The position numbers and the translations under genes were made by a program. The notes below the pieces were generated by a model, which did not search any database, was not told the origin of the DNA, and saw nothing but the letters and a program-made list of their open reading frames with translations. A DNA stretch of 64,000 bases from Mycobacterium syngnathidarum (GTDB lineage: Bacteria > Actinomycetota > Actinomycetes > Mycobacteriales > Mycobacteriaceae), in contig NZ_MLCL01000002.1 of assembly GCF_001942625.1 (NCBI RefSeq), positions 42,408 to 106,407 on the forward strand. The letters run 5' to 3'. Shown in pieces: positions 24,709 to 33,298 of the stretch. How positions within the stretch are numbered: the first letter of the stretch is position 1; the number at the start of each line of letters is the position of its first letter.

Positions 24709-26309
24709 GTGGTCGGCAACAACCCGTCTGTGCTCCGGCCGTCCCAGTTGAGCAGGTTGACCCGGGACGGATCGCCCTGCGGGACAGCATCGTTGGTGTG
24801 GGTCAGATGGAACTTGTCCACCATGGTGTCGAACGCGGTCATCCCCGGCCCGCCGTCACCATCCAGGCTGCAACCGGTGGCCAGTGCGTCGAGGCGGTGG
24901 GCGTCGGACCCGGCCCCGGTGGGGATGACGTAGCGATCCTGGTATTTGGCGATCGCCAGCAGCCGGTACATCGACTCGATCTCGCTGCCGCTCAAGCGCA
25001 CTGATTCCGGGATGGTCTCGTCGAACTCCTCACCGAGGTTCGCCGCCCGCATGTAGGCGCGCATGGCCGCCAGTCGTTGCAGCGCCGCCCGGACCGGGCC
25101 GACCTCACCGGCGGTGAACAATTCGGCGAGGTACTCGACCGGGATGCGCAGCGTGTCGATCGCGCCGAACAGGTTGTTCTTGTTCTCGCCGTCGTGACCG
25201 GTCTCCTTGAGGATGTCCACCACCGGAGACAGGGGTGGCACGTACCAGACCATCGGCATGGTCCGGTATTCCGGATGCAGCGGCAGCGCCACCTGGTAGT
25301 CGACGATCAGCCGGTACACCGGCGAATTCTGTGCCGCCTCAATCCATTCCGGGGAGATACCGGCCCGTTCGGCTTCGGCGACGACGCGCGGATCGTGGGG
25401 GTTGAGGAACACCCCGAGCTGTGACGGGTAGAGGTCCTTGTCGTCTTTGACCGAGGCCGCCTCCAGCACCGCATCGGCGTCGTAGAGCATCACACCGATG
25501 TAGCGGAGCCGCCCGACGCAGGTCTCCGAACACACCGTGGGGATGCCGACCTCGACGCGCGGGTAACAGAACGTGCATTTCTCGGCCTTGCCGGTCTTGT
25601 GGTTGAAGTAGATCTTCTTGTAGGGGCATCCGGTGACGCACTGCCGCCACCCTCTGCACTTGTCCTGGTCGACCAGCACGATGCCGTCTTCGGAGCGCTT
25701 GTAGATCGCGCCCGACGGGCACGCGGCGGCGCAGGCCGGGTTGAGACAGTGCTCGCAGATGCGCGGCAGGTAGAACATGAATGTCTGCTCGAACTCGAGC
25801 TTGACCTTGTCCGAGATTTCAGCCACTTTGGCCAGCACCGGATCCCGGCCGACCTGCTCCGGACCGCCACCCAGGTCGTCGTCCCAGTTGGCGCCCCAGG
25901 TCACCTTGGTGTCCCGCCCGGTGATCAAGGACTTGGGCCGCGCCACCGGAGTGGTGTCCATGGCCGGCGCCGACAGCAGGTTCTCGTAGTCGTAGGTCCA
26001 CGGGTCGTAGTAGTCCGACACCGTGGGCAGGTCCGGGTTGGCGAAGATGTTGAGCAACCGCTTGAAGCGAGAGCCGGACTTGAGGGTGAGCTTGCCGCGC
26101 TTGTTCAGCGTCCAGCCGCCCTTCCACTTCTCCTGATCCTGGTACTGCCGTGGGTACCCTTGTCCGGGACGGGTTTCCACGTTGTTGAACCACACGTATT
26201 CCACACCGCTGCGGTTGGTCCAGGCCTGCTTGCAGGTGACGCTGCAGGTGTGGCAGCCGATGCACTTGTCGAGGTTCATCACCATCGCGAGCTGCGCCAT
26301 TATCCTCAT
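24705..26309 (-). CDS. narH: nitrate reductase beta subunit NarH
   Basis: A 534-residue iron-sulfur subunit. CIGCHTCSVTCKQAW, CEHCLNPACAAACPSGA, CRGWRQCVTGCPYK and CTFCYPR with CSETCVG provide the cysteines for one 3Fe-4S and three 4Fe-4S clusters; the Trp in CRGWRQC is the usual mark of the 3Fe-4S site. I place the start at ATG 26309 (MRIMAQLAMVMNLDKC): it follows GGAG by 7 nt and aligns with the M. tuberculosis NarH N-terminus. It carries electrons from NarI to NarG. Confidence 0.94.
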   Translation of the reverse strand: MRIMAQLAMVMNLDKCIGCHTCSVTCKQAWTNRSGVEYVWFNNVETRPGQGYPRQYQDQEKWKGGWTLNKRGKLTLKSGSRFKRLLNIFANPDLPTVSDYYDPWTYDYENLLSAPAMDTTPVARPKSLITGRDTKVTWGANWDDDLGGGPEQVGRDPVLAKVAEISDKVKLEFEQTFMFYLPRICEHCLNPACAAACPSGAIYKRSEDGIVLVDQDKCRGWRQCVTGCPYKKIYFNHKTGKAEKCTFCYPRVEVGIPTVCSETCVGRLRYIGVMLYDADAVLEAASVKDDKDLYPSQLGVFLNPHDPRVVAEAERAGISPEWIEAAQNSPVYRLIVDYQVALPLHPEYRTMPMVWYVPPLSPVVDILKETGHDGENKNNLFGAIDTLRIPVEYLAELFTAGEVGPVRAALQRLAAMRAYMRAANLGEEFDETIPESVRLSGSEIESMYRLLAIAKYQDRYVIPTGAGSDAHRLDALATGCSLDGDGGPGMTAFDTMVDKFHLTHTNDAVPQGDPSRVNLLNWDGRSTDGLLPTT

Positions 26310-26344
26310 TGGTCCACTCCGCAAGCTTCTTGTCCGGTCATCGT

Positions 26345-29300
26345 CTAGTACTCCACTTCCTGCGAGCGTCGACGAATCGTGGTGACTTCATCGCGTTGGT
26401 TTCCGGTGGGCCCGTGGTAGTTCAGGGCGAAGGACTGCTGCGCGTACCCACCGATCAGATGGGTGGGCTTGATCATGATCCGGGTCAGCGCGTTGTGGAT
26501 GCCGCCGCGTTTGCCGTTCTTTTCGGTGCGCGGCACGTCGACCGCCTTGTCCTGGGCGTGGTACATGAACACCAGGCCTTCGGGCATGCGGTGGCTGACG
26601 ATGGCGCGGGCATTCACCACGCCGTTGCGGTTGGTGCACTCGATCCAGTCGTTGTCCTTGACCCCGATCTTGGCGGCGTCCACGTCCGACATCCAGATGC
26701 ACTGACCACCGCGGGACAGGGTGAGCATGTACAGGTTGTCCTGGTAGGCAGAGTGAATCGACCACTTCGAGTGCGGTGTCAGGTACCGCACGGTGATCCC
26801 GCCGCTCGTGTCTCCGACGGCCGGTTCGTTGAACAGTGCGGTCATGTCCAGCGGTGGCCGGAACGTGGGCAGCTGCTCGCCGAGCTCACTCATCCAGTCG
26901 TGGTCGAGATAGAAGTGCTGACGCCCGGTCAGCGTGTGCCACGGCTTGAGCCGCTCGGTGTTGATCGTGAAGGGGGAGTAACGCCGGCCGCCGGTCTCCG
27001 AACCGGACCATTCCGGTGAGGTGTTGACCGGGACCGGCCGGGCCTGCGTGTCGGCGAACGTGATCCGCTTTCCCTCGCTCTCCTTGGCCAGATCGACCAG
27101 CTCGGTTCCGGTGCGACGTTCCAGCGCTTCGAAGCCTTCGACGGCCAGCCGACCGTTCGTGGTGCCGGACAACGCGAGGATGGCCTCGGCGGCGTGGGTG
27201 TCCTTGGCCAATGACGGGCGCCCGACCGCGACGCCGCTGACCACTGCGCCATTGACGCCGCGCAGATATTCGACCTCGGCCTCGGGGTGGGTGGTCACGC
27301 CCTTGGTGGTGAGGCCGACGGTTTCGACCATTGGTCCCAGCGCGGCCATCTTCTCGGCGATCGCCGGGTAGTCGCGGTCCACAATGACCAGCCGCGGCAT
27401 GGTCTTGCCCGGAATCGGCTCGCATTCACCGGCTTTCCAGTCCAGCACGTGACCGCCGGGCTGCGCGGTGGCATCGGCGCTGTCGTGCTGCAGCGGCATC
27501 GCCACAATGTCCTTGCGCTTGCCCAGGTGTTTTTCGGCCAGCCACGAGAAGCCGCGGGCGATGCGGTGGAACGCCTCGAAATCGGTCTTGGTCTCCCACG
27601 GCGGTGAGATGGCCGGCGAGAACGCGTGCACGAACGGGTGCATATCGGTGCTGGACAAGTCGTGCTTCTCGTACCATGTGGCCGCGGGCAGCACGATGTC
27701 GGAGAACAGGGTCGTGCTGGTGTTGCGGAAATCCAGGGACAGAAGGAGATCCAGCTTGCCGACGGGCGCCTCGTCGCGCCAGCGAACCTCTTGGGGCCGA
27801 ATGCCGTCCTCGTCGCGGGCGGCGACTGCGGAGTCGGTGCCGAGCAGGTGTTTGAGGAAGTATTCGTTGCCCTTGGCCGAGGAGCCCAGCAGATTCGACC
27901 GCCATACCGTCAGACAGCGGGGAAAGTTCTCCGGGGCGTCAGGGTCTTCACAGGCGAACTGCAAATGGCCCGACTTCAGCCCGTCCACCACGTATTCCGC
28001 GGCGTCCTTGCCCATCCGGGCGGCTTCGTCGGCCAGATCCAGCGGATTGCGATTGAACGTGGGGTAACTCGGCATCCAGCCGAGCCGGCTGGCCAGGGCG
28101 ATGTTGTCGGCGGCGGTGCGTCCCGAGAACTTGCCCTCGGCCAAGGGGGAGGCCATCACCTCCGAGGTAAACGGGTCATAGCGCCATTGATCGGTCGCCA
28201 GGTACCAGAACACCGTGCCCTGCATCTGCCGTGGGGGCCGCTGCCAGTCCAGGCCGAACGCCAGTGTGGACCAACCGGTCACCGGCCGGCACTTCTCCTG
28301 GCCGACGTAGTGCGCCCAGCCGCCGCCGTTCACGCCCTGGCAGCCGGTGAGCATGACCAGCGTGAGAAACGACCGGTAGATCTGGTCGGAATGGAACCAG
28401 TGGTTGGTGCCCGCGCCCATGAGGATCATCGAGCGGCCCTTGGAACGCTCGGCGTTGTCGGCGAATTCGCGGGCGATGCGCTCGGCGGCCTGGGCGGGAA
28501 CGCCGGTGATCTCTTCCTGCCACGCGGGGGTGTAGGGCTCGGACGCGTCGTCGTAGCCTGACGGCCACTGCCCGGGCAGCCCGTCGCGACCCACCCCATA
28601 TTGCGCCATCATCAGGTCGAACACCGTTGTCACGCGGTGTCCGGCAATGGTTTTGGTGGGCACGCCGCGTTCCAGGACGCCGGGCTTGTCGCTGTCGAAC
28701 CGGGGCAGCGCCACGGCAGCGGTGTCGTCATGGTTGCCGAGCAGGGTCAGCATGGGGTGGACACCGTGAAGGTCCAGGTTCCAGTGGCCTTCGCCGGAAG
28801 CGGTGAACCGGTGGCCGAGTGAGCCGTTCGGCACCACGGGTCGCCCGGCCTGGTCCAGCAGGACTGTTTTCGATTCGGCGGCTTCGGTGTCGGCATACTC
28901 ACCGCCCAGATCGGCTGCGGTGAGGAACTTTCCGGGGAGCATCCGCCCATCGCGTTCGGTGAGGGTGACCAGGAACGGCAGATCGGTGTACTTCTTGACG
29001 TATTCGGTGAAGTACGGCGTCTGCTTCTCGACGAAGAACTCCTTGAGGATGACGTGGCCCATCGCCATGGCGAGCGCGGCATCGGTACCGGGGCGGGCTG
29101 GCAGCCATTCGTCGGCGAACTTGGTGTTGTCGGCGTAATCCGGTGACACCACGACCACCTTCTGGCCGCGGTACCGGGCCTCGGTCATGTAGTGCGCGTC
29201 CGGGGTTCGGGTGACCGGGACGTTGGAGCCCCACATGATCAGGTAGCCCGCATCGAACCAGTCGGCCGACTCGGGTACGTCGGTCTGATCCCCGAACACC

Positions 29301-30019
29301 TGCGGCGACGCCACCGGCAGGTCGGCATACCAGTCATAGAACGACAGCATCGACCCACCGAGCAGCGAGATGAACCGGGCTCCCACGGCGTGGCTGACCA
29401 TCGACATCGCCGGGATCGGTGAGAAGCCGGCCACCCGGTCCGGCCCGTACTTCTTGACGGTGTGGACATGGGCGGCGGCCGCGATCTCGGCGGCCTCCCA
29501 CCATTCGGCGCGGACGAATCCGCCCTTGCCTCGGGCCGATTTGTACCGCTTCGATTTCTCCGGATCCTCGACGATGTCGGCCCAGGCCAGTACGGGGTCC
29601 TTCAAGCGTTCCTTGGCCTCGCGGTAATACTCGAGCAGCACGCCGCGTACGTACGGGTAACGAACGCGCGCAGGCGAATACGTGTACCACGAGAACGAGG
29701 CACCGCGCGGGCATCCGCGTGGCTCGTATTCGGGCTTGTCGGCACCGACCGACGGGTAGTCGGTCTGCTGTGATTCCCACGTGATCACGCCGTCCTTGAC
29801 GTAGATCTTCCAAGAGCACGATCCGGTGCAGTTGACGCCGTGCGTCGATCGCACGACCTTGTCGTGCGCCCAGCGGTCCCGATAGAACTCGTCAGCCGAG
29901 CGGCCGCCGATCTTGTGCAGAGTGCGCTGATCGTCGGAGATCTCACCGCGGTGGAAGTACCTACCCAGCCGCAGCAAAGCATCGGCAGGTGGTGTACCGC
30001 CTGCATGTGAATCGACCAC
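26345..30019 (-). CDS. narG: respiratory nitrate reductase alpha subunit NarG
   Basis: A 1224-residue molybdopterin oxidoreductase. H60-GVN-C64-TGS-C68 plus the later GCPRG cysteine bind the FS0 cluster, and VASPQVFGDQTDVPESADW contains the Mo-coordinating Asp region typical of NarG. The C-terminus GPTGNQRDEVTTIRRRSQEVEY resembles M. tuberculosis NarG closely. I choose GTG 30019 because GGGAGGGA precedes it by 6 nt. Reduces nitrate to nitrite on the cytoplasmic face. First gene of narGHJI, here placed inside the steroid locus. Confidence 0.95.
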   Translation of the reverse strand: MVDSHAGGTPPADALLRLGRYFHRGEISDDQRTLHKIGGRSADEFYRDRWAHDKVVRSTHGVNCTGSCSWKIYVKDGVITWESQQTDYPSVGADKPEYEPRGCPRGASFSWYTYSPARVRYPYVRGVLLEYYREAKERLKDPVLAWADIVEDPEKSKRYKSARGKGGFVRAEWWEAAEIAAAAHVHTVKKYGPDRVAGFSPIPAMSMVSHAVGARFISLLGGSMLSFYDWYADLPVASPQVFGDQTDVPESADWFDAGYLIMWGSNVPVTRTPDAHYMTEARYRGQKVVVVSPDYADNTKFADEWLPARPGTDAALAMAMGHVILKEFFVEKQTPYFTEYVKKYTDLPFLVTLTERDGRMLPGKFLTAADLGGEYADTEAAESKTVLLDQAGRPVVPNGSLGHRFTASGEGHWNLDLHGVHPMLTLLGNHDDTAAVALPRFDSDKPGVLERGVPTKTIAGHRVTTVFDLMMAQYGVGRDGLPGQWPSGYDDASEPYTPAWQEEITGVPAQAAERIAREFADNAERSKGRSMILMGAGTNHWFHSDQIYRSFLTLVMLTGCQGVNGGGWAHYVGQEKCRPVTGWSTLAFGLDWQRPPRQMQGTVFWYLATDQWRYDPFTSEVMASPLAEGKFSGRTAADNIALASRLGWMPSYPTFNRNPLDLADEAARMGKDAAEYVVDGLKSGHLQFACEDPDAPENFPRCLTVWRSNLLGSSAKGNEYFLKHLLGTDSAVAARDEDGIRPQEVRWRDEAPVGKLDLLLSLDFRNTSTTLFSDIVLPAATWYEKHDLSSTDMHPFVHAFSPAISPPWETKTDFEAFHRIARGFSWLAEKHLGKRKDIVAMPLQHDSADATAQPGGHVLDWKAGECEPIPGKTMPRLVIVDRDYPAIAEKMAALGPMVETVGLTTKGVTTHPEAEVEYLRGVNGAVVSGVAVGRPSLAKDTHAAEAILALSGTTNGRLAVEGFEALERRTGTELVDLAKESEGKRITFADTQARPVPVNTSPEWSGSETGGRRYSPFTINTERLKPWHTLTGRQHFYLDHDWMSELGEQLPTFRPPLDMTALFNEPAVGDTSGGITVRYLTPHSKWSIHSAYQDNLYMLTLSRGGQCIWMSDVDAAKIGVKDNDWIECTNRNGVVNARAIVSHRMPEGLVFMYHAQDKAVDVPRTEKNGKRGGIHNALTRIMIKPTHLIGGYAQQSFALNYHGPTGNQRDEVTTIRRRSQEVEY

Positions 30020-30111
30020 GATCCGTCCCTCCCAGCTGTTGAATACTGAGCGTAAGGGCGTCGCGGAGGGCGTCAAAAGAACGCACCAGGAGGTGCGCAC
30101 CGGTGTGAAAT

Positions 30112-30123
30112 TGCGTTAACGCA
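30112..30123. promoter_or_regulatory. palindrome upstream of narG
   Basis: TGCGTTAACGCA is a perfect 12-bp palindrome 93 bp before the narG start. It may be a regulator site for the nar operon. The regulator is unknown; it does not match a CRP site in spacing. Confidence 0.35.
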
Positions 30124-30343
30124 CAAGTTATTTCGCGGGAACGCGGTAGTCATACAGCGATTGGCGAGGGCCACCGCAATTGCGGGTGTCACCTGCGATT
30201 ACGGCAGGAATTTCGGCCGGTTCCGAGTTTGGGGGAGCATCGGGATCGCACCGGGCGTGCCCGGGCAGGGCGCGATGATTTTTCACCCCGGTAACAATGC
30301 ATCCGTCGGACGCTCCGGCCGTGACACGTCGATGGTTCACCGA

Positions 30344-30371
30344 CTTCCCGGCGGCCTTCCTGGCCGGGAAG
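30344..30371 (-). terminator. hairpin after the methyltransferase gene
   Basis: CTTCCCGGC (30344-30352) pairs with GCCGGGAAG (30363-30371), a 9-bp stem and 10-nt loop, 60 bp beyond the methyltransferase stop on the reverse strand. No T-run. Confidence 0.45.
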
Positions 30372-30432
30372 CAACGGGACGAACCCGATCGCCGTTGGAC
30401 CGTGGTGACCTAGGCGGCAAACATATCGACGG

Positions 30433-31113
30433 TCAGGGACGGGCGGGATTCGTCCAGCTGATGGTGTGCCGGAACGCCAGGCGACGGCGCATCTGGGCGC
30501 CCGGCATAACGCCTTGGACGAGCGCATGCAGCTGATCGAAGCTGAGCTGCGGATCGCGAACCGGAAACGGCGGTGCCACCGCACCGCCGGACACCGGGCG
30601 TGGATGCTTGATCAAGCCGATGAGCGGGTTGGTCGCCGCCGAGGCGAAATCCCATGCGGTATCCCGGATCGACGCCGGGGCCGCCAGCCCGACAACCAGG
30701 AACCGCCCGCCGGGGGCCAGGAGTCTCTTGACGTCCAGCAGCGCCTGTTCGGCGTCGAGGTGGTGCAGCACCGCCACCATCGTGATCAGGTCGACGGTTC
30801 CGTCGACGAGCTGGCCCAGTTGGCTGTCGTCGATGGTGACGTTGGCCAGGCCGGCGCATCGTCGGCTCGCAGCGGCACGCATGGCCGCGTCGGCGTCTGT
30901 GCCGATGACGTGGGTGAACTGAGCAGCCAGTCGTGCCACCAAACCGCCCTGCCCGCACCCGACGTCGATCGCCGTCCGGCGCTGTGCGGGCAGGTTGGCC
31001 AGGATCCAACCGTGGAAATGATCGTTGTGACTCCACGGGTGCCTGCTGTTGAAGGCGTGCAGGCCGTCGGCGACCCGCCTGACCACCGGATGCTCGACGA
31101 GGCGGATGTCCAT
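30433..31113 (-). CDS. class I SAM-dependent methyltransferase
   Basis: A 226-residue methyltransferase. AIDVGCGQGGLVARLA (about 48-63) is motif I for S-adenosylmethionine, IGTDADAAM holds the acidic ribose contact, and VDLITMVAVLHHLD with LLAPGGRFLVVG follow as later motifs. The substrate cannot be told. It lies between narG and ipdC on the same strand as both, separated from each by 200-400 bp, so it is probably its own transcription unit. It has no counterpart at this place in M. tuberculosis that I recall. Confidence 0.85.
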   Translation of the reverse strand: MDIRLVEHPVVRRVADGLHAFNSRHPWSHNDHFHGWILANLPAQRRTAIDVGCGQGGLVARLAAQFTHVIGTDADAAMRAAASRRCAGLANVTIDDSQLGQLVDGTVDLITMVAVLHHLDAEQALLDVKRLLAPGGRFLVVGLAAPASIRDTAWDFASAATNPLIGLIKHPRPVSGGAVAPPFPVRDPQLSFDQLHALVQGVMPGAQMRRRLAFRHTISWTNPARP

Positions 31114-31146
31114 GCACCCACTGTGCCGGGCCGCGCGTGCCGGCAG

Positions 31147-31272
31147 CTACTGAGCAGCGGCCGGACGGCGACGGCGCCAGCCCGAGATCGCCCGCGCGGT
31201 GGAGGTGGCGGCCGGGATCAGTACCGGGAACAGGCCGATGAAGAACAGGGAGAAGAAGCCGAGGACAGACAT
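31147..31272 (-). CDS. small membrane peptide (41 residues)
   Basis: A reverse-strand ORF starting MSVLGFFSLFFIGLFPVLIP and ending GWRRRRPAAAQ. It has one hydrophobic stretch of about 18 residues followed by a strongly basic tail, so it would be an inner-membrane peptide with its C-terminus in the cytoplasm. The ribosome site (GAG about 8 nt upstream) is weak. It may be real because of the clean membrane plus Arg-rich topology, but no family is recognised. Confidence 0.4.
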   Translation of the reverse strand: MSVLGFFSLFFIGLFPVLIPAATSTARAISGWRRRRPAAAQ

Positions 31273-31417
31273 GCAGGACTCACTTTCGTAGGCGGCTTTG
31301 GTTCGCAACTGCTCAAAGGGGTCGGCGTTGCGTTCGTGACCGAGATTACGAAGTGGGTCCGGCTGTGGCGATGGTCTCAACGGACGAAAAATCGGCCGCC
31401 GTATGTGCCGAGAAGAC

Positions 31418-31447
31418 AAAAAGGCCGGTTGCTGCGGTGCCGCCGGC
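31418..31447 (-). terminator. possible intrinsic terminator after ipdC
   Basis: On the reverse strand GCCGG and CCGGC arms (31443-31447 and 31424-31428) are followed by TTTTT (31418-31422), about 28 bp past the ipdC stop. The stem is short, but the T-run is unusual for this genome. Confidence 0.4.
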
Positions 31448-31474
31448 TGGGCACTGCGCTGCTCCGGTGAGCAG

Positions 31475-32545
31475 CTACTGCACCAGGTCGGCGGCGGCTT
31501 TGAGGTGCGTGACGGCCTCGTCGACGATCGTTTCGACCAGTTCAGCGCAGGACGGCAGATCGCTGATGATCCCGGCCACCTGACCGGAGGCCAGCACACC
31601 GGCGTCGGTGTTGCCCTCGACCAGACCGGCCTTGAGCAGCATCGGGGTGTTGGCCGCCATCACCACCTGCGACCAGGTGAGCTCTTTGCCGTGCCGCATG
31701 GCCAGACCGTCTTTGACCATCGACAGCCACGTCATACCCGAGAGCTTCTTGAACTTCTGGGCATTGCCGACCGCCGCGGCGAAGCCACGTGCCCGCGAAC
31801 CGCTCTCCAGCTTCTCCACCAGACCGGTGCGCAGCACCCGGTGCGGCATGCCGTCCACCCGGGTGGACACCACAGTGCCGTCCAGCGCGGCCTGCAGATA
31901 ACGCTGCTTGACCGCATCGGGCACGGTGGAATCCGAGGTCAACAGGAACCGGGTTCCCATCGCCACGCCCGCCGCACCGTAGGACAGCGCGGCGGCCAGG
32001 CCGCGGCCGTCGAAGAAACCGCCCGCGGCGATCACCGGCATGCCGGTGTCCTTGACGGCGTCGAGCACCGAGGGCAGCAACAGCGTGGTGGCGACCGGGC
32101 CGGTATGCCCGCCGCCCTCCCCGCCCTGCACGATCACCGCGTCGGCGCCCCATCCGGCCACCTTCTTGGCGTGCTTGGCCGCACCGACCGACGGGATCAC
32201 CACGACCCCGGCGTCTTTCAGCTTGGCGATCAGCTCAGGCTTGGGAGCTAGAGCGAAGGAGGCGACTTTGACTCCTTCGCGGATCAGGAGGTCGACGCGC
32301 GCACCGGCATCTCCCGCGTCGGCACGCATGTTGATGCCGAAGGGTTTGTCGGTCGCGGCCTTGACCTTGGTGACGGCGGTCTGCAGTTCCTCGAGCGTCA
32401 TCGTCGCCGATGCGAGGATGCCAAGCCCGCCGGCGTTGGAGGTTGCGGCGACCAGACGTGCACCGGCCACCCAGCCCATTCCGGTCTGCACGACGGGATG
32501 CTCGATACCGACCAGCTCGGTCAGCGGAGTTTTGAGCTTGCCCAT
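31475..32545 (-). CDS. ipdC: IpdC, nitronate monooxygenase-like flavoprotein (ring C/D degradation)
   Basis: A 356-residue TIM-barrel FMN protein of the 2-nitropropane dioxygenase type. VVQTGMGWVAG at the start, VIVQGGEGGGHTG (flavin phosphate/catalytic His), and AAGGFFDGRGLAAALSYGAAGVAMGTRFL are the family signatures. In the steroid locus IpdC (Rv3553) is required to introduce the ring double bond that lets EchA20 and IpdAB open rings C and D. It follows ipdB by 3 bp at the end of the echA20-ipdA-ipdB-ipdC operon. Confidence 0.92.
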   Translation of the reverse strand: MGKLKTPLTELVGIEHPVVQTGMGWVAGARLVAATSNAGGLGILASATMTLEELQTAVTKVKAATDKPFGINMRADAGDAGARVDLLIREGVKVASFALAPKPELIAKLKDAGVVVIPSVGAAKHAKKVAGWGADAVIVQGGEGGGHTGPVATTLLLPSVLDAVKDTGMPVIAAGGFFDGRGLAAALSYGAAGVAMGTRFLLTSDSTVPDAVKQRYLQAALDGTVVSTRVDGMPHRVLRTGLVEKLESGSRARGFAAAVGNAQKFKKLSGMTWLSMVKDGLAMRHGKELTWSQVVMAANTPMLLKAGLVEGNTDAGVLASGQVAGIISDLPSCAELVETIVDEAVTHLKAAADLVQ

Positions 32546-32548
32546 TGC

Positions 32549-33298
32549 CTAGACCTTGACCTCTTTGTCGCGCAACGACTTCGGATCGATGACCTCACGC
32601 AGCAGCTTGAGCTCCTCGTCGGTGGCCAGCCGGGTGGTCTCGGCCTCCTGCAGGCCGTGCACCTCGAACGAGGTGTTGTCGGCCACCTGCTGAGCCTCGA
32701 CGCCGGGGTGCAGCGACACCGCGCGCATCTGGTGGTCGGGGCCGTTGAAGTCGAATACACCCAGGTTGGACACCACGCGGTAGATGTTGGCGAACCGGTA
32801 GGCCGGGTTCTCTGGATCCACCTTGTCCCAACCGATTCCGGAGACGATGTCCACCGACTCACAGAACACCCGCTTGGAGTGGTTGCCCACGAAGTAGCTG
32901 GTGGTGTGGTTGATGCTGTTGCCGGGTGCACCGCGGACGCCGAACATCTGGCGGGTCGGGTGCTGGATCGGGCCGAACGCCGAAAGGTTCTGGTTGCCGT
33001 AGCGGTCGATCTGGTTGGCGCCCATCACCACATGGCGCTTGCCCCAGGCCAGGGTCTCGAAGACCCGGTTGAACGGCATCCAGCCCTCGATGGTGAACGG
33101 GGCACCGATCGCCGGGGTGTCGGCCAGGATCCGGGCCTCACCGTCGGTCAGCACGATGTCGGGGGAGAAGGTCAGCCGGGCCAGCCGGGCACCGATCTGG
33201 ACGACGGTGGTCATGGGGCTGGCCATGATCTCGCCGGCGTCGCGGAACAGTTCGGCGCAGGCGACGGCGCACACCTCAGCGCGGGTCACGGCAATCAC
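32549..33298 (-). CDS. ipdB: IpdB, CoA-transferase-fold subunit of the COCHEA-CoA hydrolase
   Basis: A 249-residue class I CoA-transferase-like beta subunit. EICNYMLASP-type start is replaced here by GEIMASPMTTVVQIG, then FGPIQHPTRQMFGVRGAPGNSINHTTSYF. The IpdAB pair hydrolyses and opens the last steroid ring (COCHEA-CoA) rather than transferring CoA, and the usual catalytic Glu of CoA transferases is replaced in this family. The start is GTG 33298, its GTGA overlapping the ipdA stop. Matches Rv3552. Confidence 0.92.
   Translation of the reverse strand: MIAVTRAEVCAVACAELFRDAGEIMASPMTTVVQIGARLARLTFSPDIVLTDGEARILADTPAIGAPFTIEGWMPFNRVFETLAWGKRHVVMGANQIDRYGNQNLSAFGPIQHPTRQMFGVRGAPGNSINHTTSYFVGNHSKRVFCESVDIVSGIGWDKVDPENPAYRFANIYRVVSNLGVFDFNGPDHQMRAVSLHPGVEAQQVADNTSFEVHGLQEAETTRLATDEELKLLREVIDPKSLRDKEVKV

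Larger units (their letters stand above)
30020..30432. other. intergenic region upstream of narG
   Basis: About 410 bp without a supported gene. It holds the narG promoter region with two palindromes, GGTGCGCACC (30092-30101) and TGCGTTAACGCA (30112-30123), about 75-105 bp before the narG start, candidate sites for a nitrate or redox regulator. A hairpin near 30344-30371 would end the methyltransferase transcript. A reverse-strand ORF at 30128-30340 is low in coding character and is not called. Confidence 0.5.

Noticed and set aside
30104..30125. TGTGA ... GCACA as a CRP/FNR site for narG
   Set aside because: The half sites are 12 nt apart rather than 6, so it does not fit the known spacing; only the central palindrome was kept.
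30128..30340. Short reverse frame upstream of narG
   Set aside because: No ribosome site, no homology-like pattern, covers the narG promoter region.
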